Shown here piece after piece: positions 46,601 through 60,953 of a stretch of DNA of 64,000 nucleotides. The first letter of the stretch is position 1. Each line of letters starts with the position of its first letter. A model generated the notes under the pieces. That model was given only the letters and a program-made list of their open reading frames with translations, was not told where the DNA came from and ran no database searches. The position numbers and the translations under genes are program-made. Source of the DNA: Crossaster papposus (lineage: Eukaryota; Echinodermata; Asteroidea; Velatida; Solasteridae); NCBI GenBank assembly GCA_037893245.1, contig JBAIAA010000808.1:434001-498000 (forward strand), read 5' to 3'.

Positions 46601-48073
46601 ATATACTCTATATCTGTCTTCTACCTCTGCTGTTCCTTCTGAGCATCCTGAGTGAGGTGTAGATCAGACACGTGGATATACTCTATATATGTCTTCTACC
46701 TATGCTGTTCCTTCTGAGCAGGCTGAGTGAGAGACGTGGATATACTCCATCTCTGTCTTCTACCTCTGCTGTTCCTTCTGAGCAGGCTGAGTGAGGTGTA
46801 GATCAGACACGTGGATATACTCTATCTCTGTCTTCTACATCTGCTGTTCCTTCTGAGCAGGCTGAATGAGACACGTGGATATACTCTATCTCTGTCTTCT
46901 ACCTCTGCTGTTCCTTTTGAGCAGGCTGACTGAGGTGTAGAACAGACACGTGGATATACTCTATCTCTGTCTTCTACCTCTGCTGTTCCTTCTGAGCAGG
47001 CTGAGTGAGACACGTGGATATACTATATCTCCGTCTTCTACCTCTGCTGTTCCTTCTGAGCAGGCTGAGTGAGGTGTAGATCAGACACGTGGATATACTC
47101 TATCTCTGTATTCCATCTCTGCTGTTCCTTCTGAGCAGGCTGAGTGAGACACGTGGATATACTCTATCTCTGTCTTCTACCTCTGCTGTTCCTTCTAAAC
47201 AGGCTGAGTGAGGTGTAGATCAGACACGTGGATATACTCTATATCTGTCTTCTACCTCTGCTGTTCCTCTCTGAGCATGCTGAGTGAGACACGTGGATAT
47301 ACTCCATCTCTGGCTTCTACCTCTGCTGTTCCTTCTAAACAGGCTGAGTGAGGTGTAGATCAGACACGTGGATATACTCTATATCTGTCTTCTACCTCTG
47401 CTGTTCCTTCTGAGCATCCTGAGTGAGGTGTAGATCAGACACGTGGATATACTCTATATATGTCTTCTACCTATGCTGTTCCTTCTGAGCAGGCTGAGTG
47501 AGAGACGTGGATATACTCCATCTCTGTCTTCTACCTCTGCTGTTCCTTCTGAGCAGGCTGAGTGAGGTGTAGATCAGACACGTCAATATACTCTATCTCT
47601 GTCTTCTACCTCTGATGTTCCTTCTGAGCAGGCTGAGTGAGGTGTAGATCAGACACGTGGATATACTCTATCTATGTCTTCTACCTCTGCTGTTCCTTCT
47701 GAGCAGGCTGAGTGAGACACGTGGATATACTCTATCTCTGTCTTCTACCTCTGCTGTTCCTTCTGAGCAGGCTGAGTGAGGTGTAGATCAGACACGTCGA
47801 TATACTCTATCTCTGTCTTCTACCTCTGCTGTTTCTTCTGAGCAGGCTGAGTGAGGTGTAGATCAGACACGTGGATATACTCTATCTCTATCTTCTACAT
47901 CTGCTGTTCCTTCTGAGCAGGCTGAATGAGACACGTGGATATACTCTATCTCTGTCTTCTACCTCTGCTGTTCCTTTTGAGCAGGCTGACTGAGGTGTAG
48001 AACAGACACGTGGGTATACTCTATCTCTGTCTTCTACCTCTGCTGTTCCTTCTGAGCAGGCTGAGTGAGACAC
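43649..48073. repeat. Repeat of a ~4.24-kb satellite block
   Basis: The cassette at 43649, marked by CTCTATCTTCTACATC and GTGGGTATAC, recurs at 47888 with the same marks and neighbours (offset 4239). The GTTCCTCTCTGAGCATGC two-base insertion variant recurs at about 43026, 45006, 46496 and 47267, tying the intervening blocks to one family. Confidence 0.7.
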
Positions 48074-49179
48074 GTGGATATACTATATCTCCGTCTTCTA
48101 CCTCTGCTGTTCCTTCTGAGCAGGCTGAGTGAGGTGTAGATCAGACACGTCGATATACTCTATCTCTGTCTTCTATCTCTGCTGTTCCTTCTGAGCAGGC
48201 TGAGTGAGACACGTGGATATACTCTATCTCTGTCTTCTACCTCTGCTGTTCCTTCTAAACAGGCTGAGTGAGGTGTAGATCAGACACGTGGATATACTCT
48301 ATATCTGTCTTCTACCTCTGCTGTTCCTTCTGAGCATGCTGAGTGAGGTGTAGATCAGACACGTGGATATACTCTATATATGTCTTCTACCTCTGCTGTT
48401 CCTTCTGAGTAGGCTGAGTGAGAGACGTGGATATACTCTATCTCTGTCTTCTACCTCTGCTGTTCCTTCTGAGCAGGCTGAGTGAGACACGTGGATATAC
48501 TCTATCTCTGTCTTCTACCTCTGCTGTTCCTTCTAAACAGGCTGAGTGAGGTGTAGATCAGACACGTGGATATACTCTATATCTGTCTTCTACCTCTGCT
48601 GTTCCTTCTGAGCATGCTGAGTGAGGTGTAGATCAGACACGTGGATATACTCTATATATGTCTTCTACCTCTGCTGTTCCTTCTGAGTAGGCTGAGTGAG
48701 AGACGTGGATATACTCTATCTCTGTCTTCTACCTCTGCTGTTCCTTCTGAGCAGGCTGAGTGAGACACGTGGATATACTCTATCTCTGTCTTCTACCTCT
48801 GCTGTTCCTTCTGAGCAGGCTGAGTGAGACACGTGGATATACTCCATCTCTGTATTCTACATCTGCTGTTCCTTTTGAGCAGGCTGAGTGAGGTGTAGAT
48901 CAGACACGTGGATATACTCCATCTCTGTCTTCTACCTCTGCTGTTCCTTCTGAGCAGGCTGACTGAGGTGTAGATCAGACACGTGGATATACTCTATCTC
49001 TGTATTCTATCTCTGCTGTTCCTTCTGAGCAGGCTGAGTGAGACACGTGGATATACTCTATCTCTGTCTTCTACCTCTGCTGTTCCTTCTGAGCAGGCTG
49101 AGTGAGGTGTAGATCAGACACGTCGATATACTCTATCTCTGTCTTCTACCTCTGCTGTTCCTTCTGAGCAGGCTGAGTG

Positions 49180-51000
49180 AGGTGTATATCAGACACGTGG
49201 ATATACTCTATCTCTGTCTTCTACCTCTGATGTTTCTTCTGAGCAGGCTGAGTGAGGTGTAGATCAGACACGTGGATATACTCTATCTCTGTCTTCTACC
49301 TCTGCTGTTCCTTCTGTGCAGGCTGACTGAGGAGTAGATCAGACACGTGGATATCCTCTATCTCTGTATTCTACCTCTGCTGTTCCTTCTGAGCAGGCTG
49401 AGTGAGACACGTGGATATACTCTATCTCTGTCTTCTACCTCTGCTGTTCCTTCTGAGCAGGCTGAGTGAGGTGTAGATCAGACACGTCGATATACTCTAT
49501 CTCTGTCTTCTACCTCTGCTGTTCCTTCTGAGCAGGCTGAGTGAGGTGTATATCAGACACGTGGATATACTCTATCTCTGTCTTCTACCTCTGATGTTTC
49601 TTCTGAGCAGGCTGAGTGAGGTGTAGATCAGACACGTGGATATACTCTATCTCTGTCTTCTACCTCTGCTGTTCCTTCTGTGCAGGCTGACTGAGGAGTA
49701 GATCAGACACGTGGATATCCTCTATCTCTGTATTCTACCTCTGCTGTTCCTTCTGAGCAGGCTGAGTGAGACACGTGGATATACTCTATCTCTGTCTTCT
49801 ACCTCTGCTGTTCCTTCTGAGCATGCTGAGTGAGGTGTAGATCAGACACGTGGATATACTCTATCTCTGTATTCTATCTCTGCTGTTCCTTCTGAGCAGC
49901 CTGAGTGAGACACGTGGATATACTCTATCTCTGTCTTCTACCTCTGCTGTTCCTTCTAAACAGGCTGAGTGAGGTGTAGATCAGACACGTGGATATACTC
50001 TATATCTGTCTTCTACCTCTGCTGTTCCTTCTGAGCATCCTGAGTGAGGTGTAGATCAGACACGTGGATATACTCTATATATGTCTTCTACCTATGCTGT
50101 TCCTTCTGAGCAGGCTGAGTGAGAGACGTGGATATACTCTATCTCTGTCTTCTACCTCTGCTGTTCCTTATGAGCAGGCTGAGTGAGGTGTAGATCAGAC
50201 ACGTCGATATACTCTATCTCTGTCTTCTACCTCTGATGTTCCTTCTGAGCAGGCTGAGTGAGGTGTAGATCAGACACGTGGATATACTCTATCTCTGTCT
50301 TCTACCTCTGCTGTTCCTTCTGAGCAGGCTGAGTGAGACACGTGGATATACTCTATCTCTGTCTTCTACCTCTGCTGTTCCTTCTGAGCAGGCTGAGTGA
50401 GGTGTAGATCAGACACGTCGATATACTCTATCTCTGTCTTCTACCTCTGCTGTTTCTTCTGAGCAGGCTGAGTGAGGTGTAGATCAGACACGTGGATATA
50501 CTCTATCTCTGTCTTCTACATCTGCTGTTCCTTCTGAGCAGGCTGAATGAGACACGTGGATATACTCTATCTCTGTCTTCTACCTCTGCTGTTCCTTTTG
50601 AGCAGGCTGACTGAGGTGTAGAACAGACACGTGGATATACTCTATCTCTGTCTTCTACCTCTGCTGTTCCTTCTGAGCAGGCTGAGTGAGACACGTGGAT
50701 ATACTATATCTCCGTCTTCTACCTCTGCTGTTCCTTCTGAGCAGGCTGAGTGAGGTGTAGATCAGACACGTCGATATACTCTATCTCTGTCTTCTACCTC
50801 TGCTGTTCCTTCTGAGCAGGCTGAGTGAGGTGTAGATCAGACACGTGGATATACTCTATCTCTGTCTTCTACATCTGCTGTTCCTTCTGAGCAGGCTGAA
50901 TGAGACACGTGGATATACTCTATCTCTGTCTTCTACCTCTGCTGTTCCTTTTGAGCAGGCTGACTGAGGTGTAGAACAGACACGTGGATATACTCTATCT
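49180..51000. repeat. Fourth, altered copy of the ~2.0-kb higher-order repeat
   Basis: The paired GAGGAGTAGATC markers are at about 49327 and 49690, followed by a single rather than doubled 63-codon cassette at 50503. One 139-bp dimer has been lost relative to the copies at 31730-40260. Confidence 0.65.
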
Positions 51001-51786
51001 CTGTCTTCTACCTCTGCTGTTCCTTCTAAACAGGCTGAGTGAGGTGTATATCAGACACGTGGATATACTCTATATCTGTCTTCTACCTCTGCTGTTCCTT
51101 CTGAGCATGCTGAGTGAGGTGTAGATCAGACACGTGGATATACTCTATCTCTGTATTCTATCTCTGCTGTTCCTTCTGAGCAGGCTGAGTGAGACACGTG
51201 GATATACTCTATCTCTGTCTTCTACCTCTGCTGTTCCTTCTAAACAGGCTGAGTGAGGTGTAGATCAGACACGTGGATATACTCTATATCTGTCTTCTAC
51301 CTCTGCTGTTCCTTCTGAGCATCCTGAGTGAGGTGTAGATCAGACACGTGGATATACTCTATATATGTCTTCTACCTATGCTGTTCCTTCTGAGCAGGCT
51401 GAGTGAGACACGTGGATATACTCTATCTCTGTCTTCTACCTCTGCTGTTCCTTCTAAACAGGCTGAGTGAGGTGTAGATCAGACACGTGGATATACTCTA
51501 TATCTGTCTTCTACCTCTGCTGTTCCTTCTGAGCATGCTGAGTGAGGTGTAGATCAGACACGTGGATATACTCTATATATGTCTTCTACCTATGCTGTTC
51601 CTTCTGAGCAGGCTGAGTGAGAGACGTGGATATACTCCATCTCTGTCTTCTACCTCTGCTGTTCCTTCTGAGCAGGCTGAGTGAGGTGTAGATCAGACAC
51701 GTCGATATACTCTATCTCTGTCTTCTACCTCTGATGTTCCTTCTGAGCAGGCTGAGTGAGGTGTAGATCAGACACGTGGATATACT

Positions 51787-54700
51787 CTATCTCTGTCTTC
51801 TACATCTGCTGTTCCTTCTGAGCAGGCTGAATGAGACACGTGGATATACTCTATCTCTGTCTTCTACCTCTGCTGTTCCTTTTGAGCAGGCTGACTGAGG
51901 TGTAGAACAGACACGTGGATATACTCTATCTCTGTCTTCTACCTCTGCTGTTCCTTCTGAGCAGGCTGAGTGAGACACGTGGATATACTATATCTCCGTC
52001 TTCTACCTCTGCTGTTCCTTCTGAGCAGGCTGAGTGAGGTGTAGATCAGACACGTCGATATACTCTATCTCTGTCTTCTACCTCTGCTGTTCCTTCTGAG
52101 CAGGCTGAGTGAGGTGTAGATCAGACACGTCGATATACTCTATCTCTGTCTTCTACCTCTGCTGTTCCTTCTGAGCAGGCTGAGTGAGGTGTAGATCAGA
52201 CACGTGGATATACTCTATCTCTGTCTTCTACATCTGCTGTTCCTTCTGAACAGGCTGAATGAGACACGTGGATATACTCTATCTCTGTCTTCTACCTCTG
52301 CTGTTCCTTTTGAGCAGGCTGACTGAGGTGTAGAACAGACACGTGGATATACTCTATCTCTGTCTTCTACCTCTGCTGTTCCTTTTGAGCAGGCTGAGTG
52401 AGACACGTGGATATACTATATCTCCGTCTTCTACCTCTGCTGTTCCTTCTGAGCAGGCTGAGTGAGGTGTAGATCAGACACGTGGATATACTCTATCTCT
52501 GTATTCTACCTCTGCTGTTCCTTCTGAGCAGGCTGAGTGAGGTGTAGATCAGACACGTGGATATACTCTATCTCTGTCTTCTACATCTGCTGTTCCTTCT
52601 GAGCAGGCTGAATGAGACACGTGGATTTACTCTATCTCTGTCTTCTACCTCTGCTGTTCCTTTTGAGCAGGCTGACTGAGGTGTAGAACAGACACGTGGA
52701 TATACTCTATCTCTGTCTTCTACCTCTGCTGTTCCTTCTGAGCAGGCTGAGTGAGACACGTGGATATACTATATCTCCGTCTTCTACCTCTGCTGTTCCT
52801 TCTGAGCAGGCTGAGTGAGGTGTAGATCAGACACGTGGATATACTCTATCTCTGTATTCTATCTCTGCTGTTCCTTCTGAGCAGGCTGAGTGAGACACGT
52901 GGATATACTCTATCTCTGTCTTCTACCTCTGCTGTTCCTTCTAAACAGGCTGAGTGAGGTGTAGATCAGACACGTGGATATACTCTATATCTGTCTTCTA
53001 CCTCTGCTGTTCCTTCTGAGCATGCTGAGTGAGGTGTAGATCAGACACGTGGATATACTCTATATATGTCTTCTACCTCTGCTGTTCCTTCTGAGTAGGC
53101 TGAGTGAGAGACGTGGATATACTCTATCTCTGTCTTCTACCTCTGCTGTTCCTTCTGAGCAGGCTGAGTGGGACACGTGGATATACTCTATCTCTGTCTT
53201 CTACCTCTGCTGTTCCTTCTGAGCAGGCTGAGTGAGACACGTGGATATACTCCATCTCTGTATTCTACATCTGCTGTTCCTTTTGAGCAGGCTGAGTGAG
53301 GTGTATATCAGACACGTGGATATACTCCATCTCTGTCTTCTACCTCTGCTGTTCCTTCTGAGCAGGCTGAGTGAGGTGTAGATCAGACACGTGGATATAC
53401 TCTATCTCTGTATTCTATCTCTGCTGTTCCTTCTGAGCAGGCTGAGTGAGACACGTGGATATACTCTATCTCTGACTTCTACCTCTGCTGTTCCTTCTGA
53501 GCAGGCTGAGTGAGGTGTAGATCAGACACGTCGATATACTCTATCTCTGTCTTCTACCTCTGCTGTTCCTTCTGAGCAGGCTGAGTGAGGTGTATATCAG
53601 ACACGTGGATATACTCTATCTCTGTCTTCTACCTCTGATGTTCCTTCTGAGCAGGCTGAGTGAGGTGTAGATCAGACACGTGGATATACTCTATCTCTGT
53701 CTTCTACCTCTGCTGTTCCTTCTGTGCAGGCTGACTGAGGTGTAGATCAGACACGTGGATATCCTCTATCTCTGTATTCTACCTCTGCTGTTCCTTCTGA
53801 GCAGGCTGAGTGAGACACGTGGATATACTCTATCTCTGTCTTCTACCTCTGCTGTTCCTTCTAAACAGGCTGAGTGAGGTGTAGATCAGACACGTGGATA
53901 TACTCTATATCTGTCTTCTACCTCTGCTGTTCCTTCTGAGCATGCTGAGTGAGGTGTAGATCAGACACGTGGATATACTCTATCTCTGTATTCTATCTCT
54001 GCTGTTCCTTCTGAGCAGGCTGAGTGAGACACGTGGATATACTCTATCTCTGTCTTCTACCTCTGCTGTCCCTTCTAAACAGGCTGAGTGAGGTGTAGAT
54101 CAGACACGTGGATATACTCTATATCTGTCTTCTACCTCTGCTGTTCCTTCTGAGCATCCTGAGTGAGGTGTAGATCAGACACGTGGATATACTCTATATA
54201 TGTCTTCTACCTATGCTGTTCCTTCTGAGCAGGCTGAGTGAGAGACGTGGATATACTCCATCTCTGTCTTCTACCTCTGCTGTTCCTTCTGAGCAGGCTG
54301 AGTGAGGTGTAGATCAGACACGTCGATATACTCTATCTCTGTCTTCTACCTCTGATGTTCCTTCTGAGCAGGCTGAGTGAGGTGTAGATCAGACACGTGG
54401 ATATACTCTATCTCTGTCTTCTACCTCTGCTGTTCCTTCTGAGCAGGCTGAGTGAGACACGTGGATATACTCTATCTCTGTCTTCTACCTCTGCTGTTCC
54501 TTCTGAGCAGGCTGAGTGAGGTGTAGATCAGACACGTCGATATACTCTATCTCTGTCTTCTACCTCTGCTGTTTCTTCTGAGCAGGCTGAGTGAGGTGTA
54601 GATCAGACACGTGGATATACTCTATCTCTGTCTTCTACATCTGCTGTTCCTTCTGAGCAGGCTGAATGAGACACGTGGATATACTCTATCTCTGTCTTCT

Positions 54701-55900
54701 ACCTCTGCTGTTCCTTTTGAGCAGGCTGACTGAGGTGTAGAACAGACACGTGGATATACTCTATCTCTGTCTTCTACCTCTGCTGTTCCTTCTGAGCAGG
54801 CTGAGTGAGACACGTGGATATACTATATCTCCGTCTTCTACCTCTGCTGTTCCTTCTGAGCAGGCTGAGTGAGGTGTAGATCAGACACGTCGATATACTC
54901 TATCTCTGTCTTCTACCTCTGCTGTTCCTTCTGAGCAGGCTGAGTGAGGTGTAGATCAGACACGTCGATATACTCTATCTCTGTCTTCTACCTCTGCTGT
55001 TCCTTCTGAGCAGGCTGAGTGAGGTGTAGATCAGACACGTGGATATACTCTATCTCTGTCTTCTACATCTGCTGTTCCTTCTGAACAGGCTGAATGAGAC
55101 ACGTGGATATACTCTATCTCTGTCTTCTACCTCTGCTGTTCCTTTTGAGCAGGCTGACTGAGGTGTAGAACAGACACGTGGATATACTCTTTCTCTGTCT
55201 TCTACCTCTGCTGTTCCTTTTGAGCAGGCTGAGTGAGACACGTGGATATACTATATCTCCGTCTTCTACCTCTGCTGTTCCTTCTGAGCAGGCTGAGTGA
55301 GGTGTAGATCAGACACGTGGATATACTCTATCTCTGTATTCTACCTCTGCTGTTCCTTCTGAGCAGGCTGAGTGAGGTGTAGATCAGACACGTGGATATA
55401 CTCTATCTCTGTCTTCTACATCTGCTGTTCCTTCTGAGCAGGCTGAATGAGACACGTGGATTTACTCTATCTCTGTCTTCTACCTCTGCTGTTCCTTTTG
55501 AGCAGGCTGACTGAGGTGTAGAACAGACACGTGGATATACTCTATCTCTGTTTTCTACCTCTGCTGTTCCTTCTGAGCAGGCTGAGTGAGACACGTGGAT
55601 ATACTATATCTCCGTCTTCTACCTCTGCTGTTCCTTCTGAGCAGGCTGAGTGAGGTGTAGATCAGACACGTGGATATACTCTATCTCTGTATTCTATCTC
55701 TGCTGTTCCTTCTGAGCAGGCTGAGTGAGACACGTGGATATACTCTATCTCTGTCTTCTACCTCTGCTGTTCCTTCTAAACAGGCTGAGTGAGGTGTAGA
55801 TCAGACACGTGGATATACTCTATATCTGTCTTCTACCTCTGCTGTTCCTTCTGAGCATGCTGAGTGAGGTGTAGATCAGACACGTGGATATACTCTATCT
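51787..55900. repeat. Tandem duplication of a 2,835-bp satellite block
   Basis: Cassettes at 51787, 52215 and 52568 recur at 54622, 55050 and 55403, all at offset 2835, with private variants carried over (TTCTGAACAGGCTGAATG; GTGGATTTAC). After about 55860 the second copy holds an extra ~495 bp before the shared order resumes at offset 3330. Confidence 0.78.
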
Positions 55901-57520
55901 CTGTCTTCTACATCTGCTGTTCCTTCTGAGCAGGCTGAATGAGACACGTGGATATACTCTATCTCTGTCTTCTAACTCTGCTGTTCCTTTTGAGCAGGCT
56001 GACTGAGGTGTAGAACAGACACGTGGATATACTCTATCTCTGTCTTCTACCTCTGCTGTTCCTTCTGAGCAGGCTGAGTGAGACACGTGGATATACTATA
56101 TCTCCGTCTTCTACCTCTGCTGTTCCTTCTGAGCAGGCTGAGTGAGGTGTAGATCAGACACGTGGATATACTCTATCTCTGTATTCTATCTCTGCTGTTC
56201 CTTCTGAGCAGGCTGAGTGAGACACGTGGATATACTCTATCTCTGTCTTCTACCTCTGCTGTTCCTTCTAAACAGGCTGAGTGAGGTGTAGATCAGACAC
56301 GTGGATATACTCTATATCTGTCTTCTACCTCTGCTGTTCCTTCTGAGCATGCTGAGTGAGGTGTAGATCAGACACGTGGATATACTCTATATATGTCTTC
56401 TACCTCTGCAGTTCCTTCTGAGTAGGCTGAGTGAGAGACGTGGATATACTCTATCTCTGTCTTCTACCTCTGCTGTTCCTTCTGAGCAGGCTGAGTGAGA
56501 CACGTGGATATACTCTATCTCTGTCTTCTACCTCTGCTGTTCCTTCTGAGCAGGCTGAGTGAGACACGTGGATATACTCCATCTCTGTATTCTACATCTG
56601 CTGTTCCTTTTGAGCAGGCTGAGTGAGGTGTAGATCAGACACGTGGATATACTCCATCTCTGTCTTCTACCTCTGCTGTTCCTTCTGAGCAGGCTGAGTG
56701 AGGTGTAGACCAGACACGTGGATATACTCTATCTCTGTATTCTATCTCTGCTGTTCCTTCTGAGCAGGCTGAGTGAGACACGTGGATATACTCTATCTCT
56801 GTCTTCTACCTCTGCTGTTCCTTCTGAGCAGGCTGAGTGAGGTGTAGATCAGACACGTCGATATACTCTATCTCTGTCTTCTACCTCTGCTGTTCCTTCT
56901 GAGCAGGCTGAGTGAGGTGTATATCAGACACGTGGATATACTCTATCTCTGTTTTTTACCTCTGATGTTCCTTCTGAGCAGGCTGAGTGAGGTGTAGATC
57001 AGACACGTGGATATACTCTATCTCTGTCTTCTACCTCTGCTGTTCCTTCTGTGCAGGCTGACTGAGGTGTAGATCAGACACGTGGATATCCTCTATCTCT
57101 GTATTCTACCTCTGCTGTTCCTTCTGAGCAGGCTGAGTGAGACACGTGGATATACTCTATCTCTGTCTTCTACCTCTGCTGTTCCTTCTAAACAGGCTGA
57201 GTGAGGTGTAGATCAGACACGTGGATATACTCTATATCTGTCTTCTACCTCTGCTGTTCCTTCTGAGCATGCTGAGTGAGGTGTAGATCAGACACGTGGA
57301 TATACTCTATCTCTGTATTCTATCTCTGCTGTTCCTTCTGAGCAGGCTGAGTGAGACACGTGGATATACTCTATCTCTGTCTTCTACCTCTGCTGTTCCT
57401 TCTAAACAGGCTGAGTGAGGTGTAGATCAGACACGTGGATATACTCTATATCTGTCTTCTACCTCTGCTGTTCCTTCTGAGCATCCTGAGTGAGGTGTAG
57501 ATCAGACACGTGGATATACT

Positions 57521-59960
57521 CTATCTCTGTCTTCTACATCTGCTGTTCCTTCTGAGCAGGCTGAATGAGACACGTGGATTTACTCTATCTCTGTCTTCTA
57601 CCTCTGCTGTTCCTTTTGAGCAGGCTGACTGAGGTGTAGAACAGACACGTGGATATACTCTATCTCTGTATTCTATCTCTGCTGTTCCTTCTGAGCAGGC
57701 TGAGTGAGACACGTGGATATACTCTATCTCTGTCTTCTACCTCTGCTGTTCCTTCTAAACAGGCTGAGTGAGGTGTAGATCAGACACGTGGATATACTCT
57801 ATCTCTGTCTTCTACATCTGCTGTTCCTTCTGAGCAGGCTGAATGAGACACGTGGATATACTCTATCTCTGTCTTCTACCTCTGCTGTTCCTTTTGAGCA
57901 GGCTGACTGAGGTGTAGAACAGACACGTGGATATACTCTATCTCTGTCTTCTACCTCTGCTGTTCCTTCTGAGCAGGCTGAGTGAGACACGTGGATATAC
58001 TATATCTCCGTCTTCTACCTCTGTTGTTCCTTCTGAGCAGGCTGAGTGAGGTGTAGATCAGACACGTGGATATACTCTATCTCTGTATTCTATCTCTGCT
58101 GTTCCTTCTGAGCAGGCTGAGTGAGACACGTGGATATACTCTATCTCTGTCTTCTACCTCTGCTGTTCCTTCTAAACAGGCTGAGTGAGGTGTAGATCAG
58201 ACACGTGGATATACTCTATATCTGTCTTCTACCTCTGCTGTTCCTTCTGAGCATGCTGAGTGAGGTGTAGATCAGACACGTGGATATACTCTATATATGT
58301 CTTCTACCTCTGCTGTTCCTTCTGAGTAGGCTGAGTGAGAGACGTGGATATACTCTATCTCTGTCTTCTACCTCTGCTGTTCCTTCTGAGCAGGCTGAGT
58401 GAGACACGTGGATATACTCTATCTCTGTCTTCTACCTCTGCTGTTCCTTCTGAGCAGGCTGAGTGAGACACGTGGATATACTCCATCTCTGTATTCTACA
58501 TCTGCTGTTCCTTTTGAGCAGGCTGAGTGAGGTGTAGATCAGACACGTGGATATCCTCTATCTCTGTATTCTACCTCTGCTGTTCCTTCTGAGCAGGCTG
58601 AGTGAGACACGTGGATATACTCTATCTCTGTCTTCTACCTCTGCTGTTCCTTCTAAACAGGCTGAGTGAGGTGTAGATCAGACACGTGGATATACTCTAT
58701 ATCTGTCTTCTACCTCTGCTGTTCCTTCTGAGCATGCTGAGTGAGGTGTAGATCAGACACGTGGATATACTCTATCTCTGTATTCTATCTCTGCTGTTCC
58801 TTCTGAGCAGGCTGAGTGAGACACGTGGATATACTCTATCTCTGTCTTCTACCTCTGCTGTTCCTTCTAAACAGGCTGAGTGAGGTGTAGATCAGACACG
58901 TGGATATACTCTATATCTGTCTTCTACCTCTGCTGTTCCTTCTGAGCATCCTGAGTGAGGTGTAGATCAGACACGTGGATATACTCTATCTCTGTCTTCT
59001 ACATCTGCTGTTCCTTCTGAGCAGGCTGAATGAGACACGTGGATTTACTCTATCTCTGTCTTCTACCTCTGCTGTTCCTTTTGAGCAGGCTGACTGAGGT
59101 GTAGAACAGACACGTGGATATACTCTATCTCTGTATTCTATCTCTGCTGTTCCTTCTGAGCAGGCTGAGTGAGACACGTGGATATACTCTATCTCTGTCT
59201 TCTACCTCTGCTGTTCCTTCTAAACAGGCTGAGTGAGGTGTAGATCAGACACGTGGATATACTCTATCTCTGTCTTCTACATCTGCTGTTCCTTCTGAGC
59301 AGGCTGAATGAGACACGTGGATATACTCTATCTCTGTCTTCTACCTCTGCTGTTCCTTTTGAGCAGGCTGACTGAGGTGTAGAACAGACACGTGGATATA
59401 CTCTATCTCTGTCTTCTACCTCTGCTGTTCCTTCTGAGCAGGCTGAGTGAGACACGTGGATATACTATATCTCCGTCTTCTACCTCTGTTGTTCCTTCTG
59501 AGCAGGCTGAGTGAGGTGTAGATCAGACACGTGGATATACTCTATCTCTGTATTCTATCTCTGCTGTTCCTTCTGAGCAGGCTGAGTGAGACACGTGGAT
59601 ATACTCTATCTCTGTCTTCTACCTCTGCTGTTCCTTCTAAACAGGCTGAGTGAGGTGTAGATCAGACACGTGGATATACTCTATATCTGTCTTCTACCTC
59701 TGCTGTTCCTTCTGAGCATGCTGAGTGAGGTGTAGATCAGACACGTGGATATACTCTATATATGTCTTCTACCTCTGCTGTTCCTTCTGAGTAGGCTGAG
59801 TGAGAGACGTGGATATACTCTATCTCTGTCTTCTACCTCTGCTGTTCCTTCTGAGCAGGCTGAGTGAGACACGTGGATATACTCTATCTCTGTCTTCTAC
59901 CTCTGCTGTTCCTTCTGAGCAGGCTGAGTGAGACACGTGGATATACTCCATCTCTGTATT
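57521..59960. repeat. Tandem duplication of a 1,465-bp satellite block
   Basis: The cassettes at 57521 and 57799 recur at 58986 and 59264, including the rare GTGGATTTAC and CTCTGTTGTTCC variants. Confidence 0.78.
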
Positions 59961-60953
59961 CTACATCTGCTGTTCCTTTTGAGCAGGCTGAGTGAGGTGT
60001 AGATCAGACACGTGGATATACTCCATCTCTGTCTTCTACCTCTGCTGTTCCTTCTGAGCAGGCTGAGTGAGGTGTAGATCAGACACGTGGATATACTCTA
60101 TCTCTGTATTCTATCTCTGCTGTTCCTTCTGAGCAGGCTGAGTGAGACACGTGGATATACTCTATCTCTGTCTTCTACCTCTGCTGTTCCTTCTGAGCAG
60201 GCTGAGTGAGGTGTAGATCAGACACGTCGATATACTCTATCTCTGTCTTCTACCTCTGCTGTTCCTTCTGAGCAGGCTGAGTGAGGTGTATATCAGACAC
60301 GTGGATATACTCTATCTCTGTCTTCTACCTCTGCTGTTCCTTCTGAGCAGGCTGAGTGAGACACGTGGATATACTCTATCTCTGTCTTCTACCTCTGCTG
60401 TTCCTTCTAAACAGGCTGAGTGAGGTGTAGATCAGACACGTGGATATACTCTATATCTGTCTTCTACCTCTGCTGTTCCTTCTGAGCATCCTGAGTGAGG
60501 TGTAGATCAGACACGTGGATATACTCTATATATGTCTTCTACCTATGCTGTTCCTTCTGAGCAGGCTGAGTGAGAGACGTGGATATACTCCATCTCTGTC
60601 TTCTACCTCTGCTGTTCCTTCTGAGCAGGCTGAGTGAGGTGTAGATCAGACACGTCGATATACTCTATCTCTGTCTTCTACCTCTGATGTTCCTTCTGAG
60701 CAGGCTGAGTGAGGTGTAGATCAGACACGTGGATATACTCTATCTCTGTCTTCTACCTCTGCTGTTCCTTCTGAGCAGGCTGAGTGAGACACGTGGATAT
60801 ACTCTATCTCTGTCTTCTACCTCTGCTGTTCCTTCTGAGCAGGCTGAGTGAGGTGTAGATCAGACACGTCGATATACTCTATCTCTGTCTTCTACCTCTG
60901 CTGTTTCTTCTGAGCAGGCTGAGTGAGGTGTAGATCAGACACGTGGATATACT

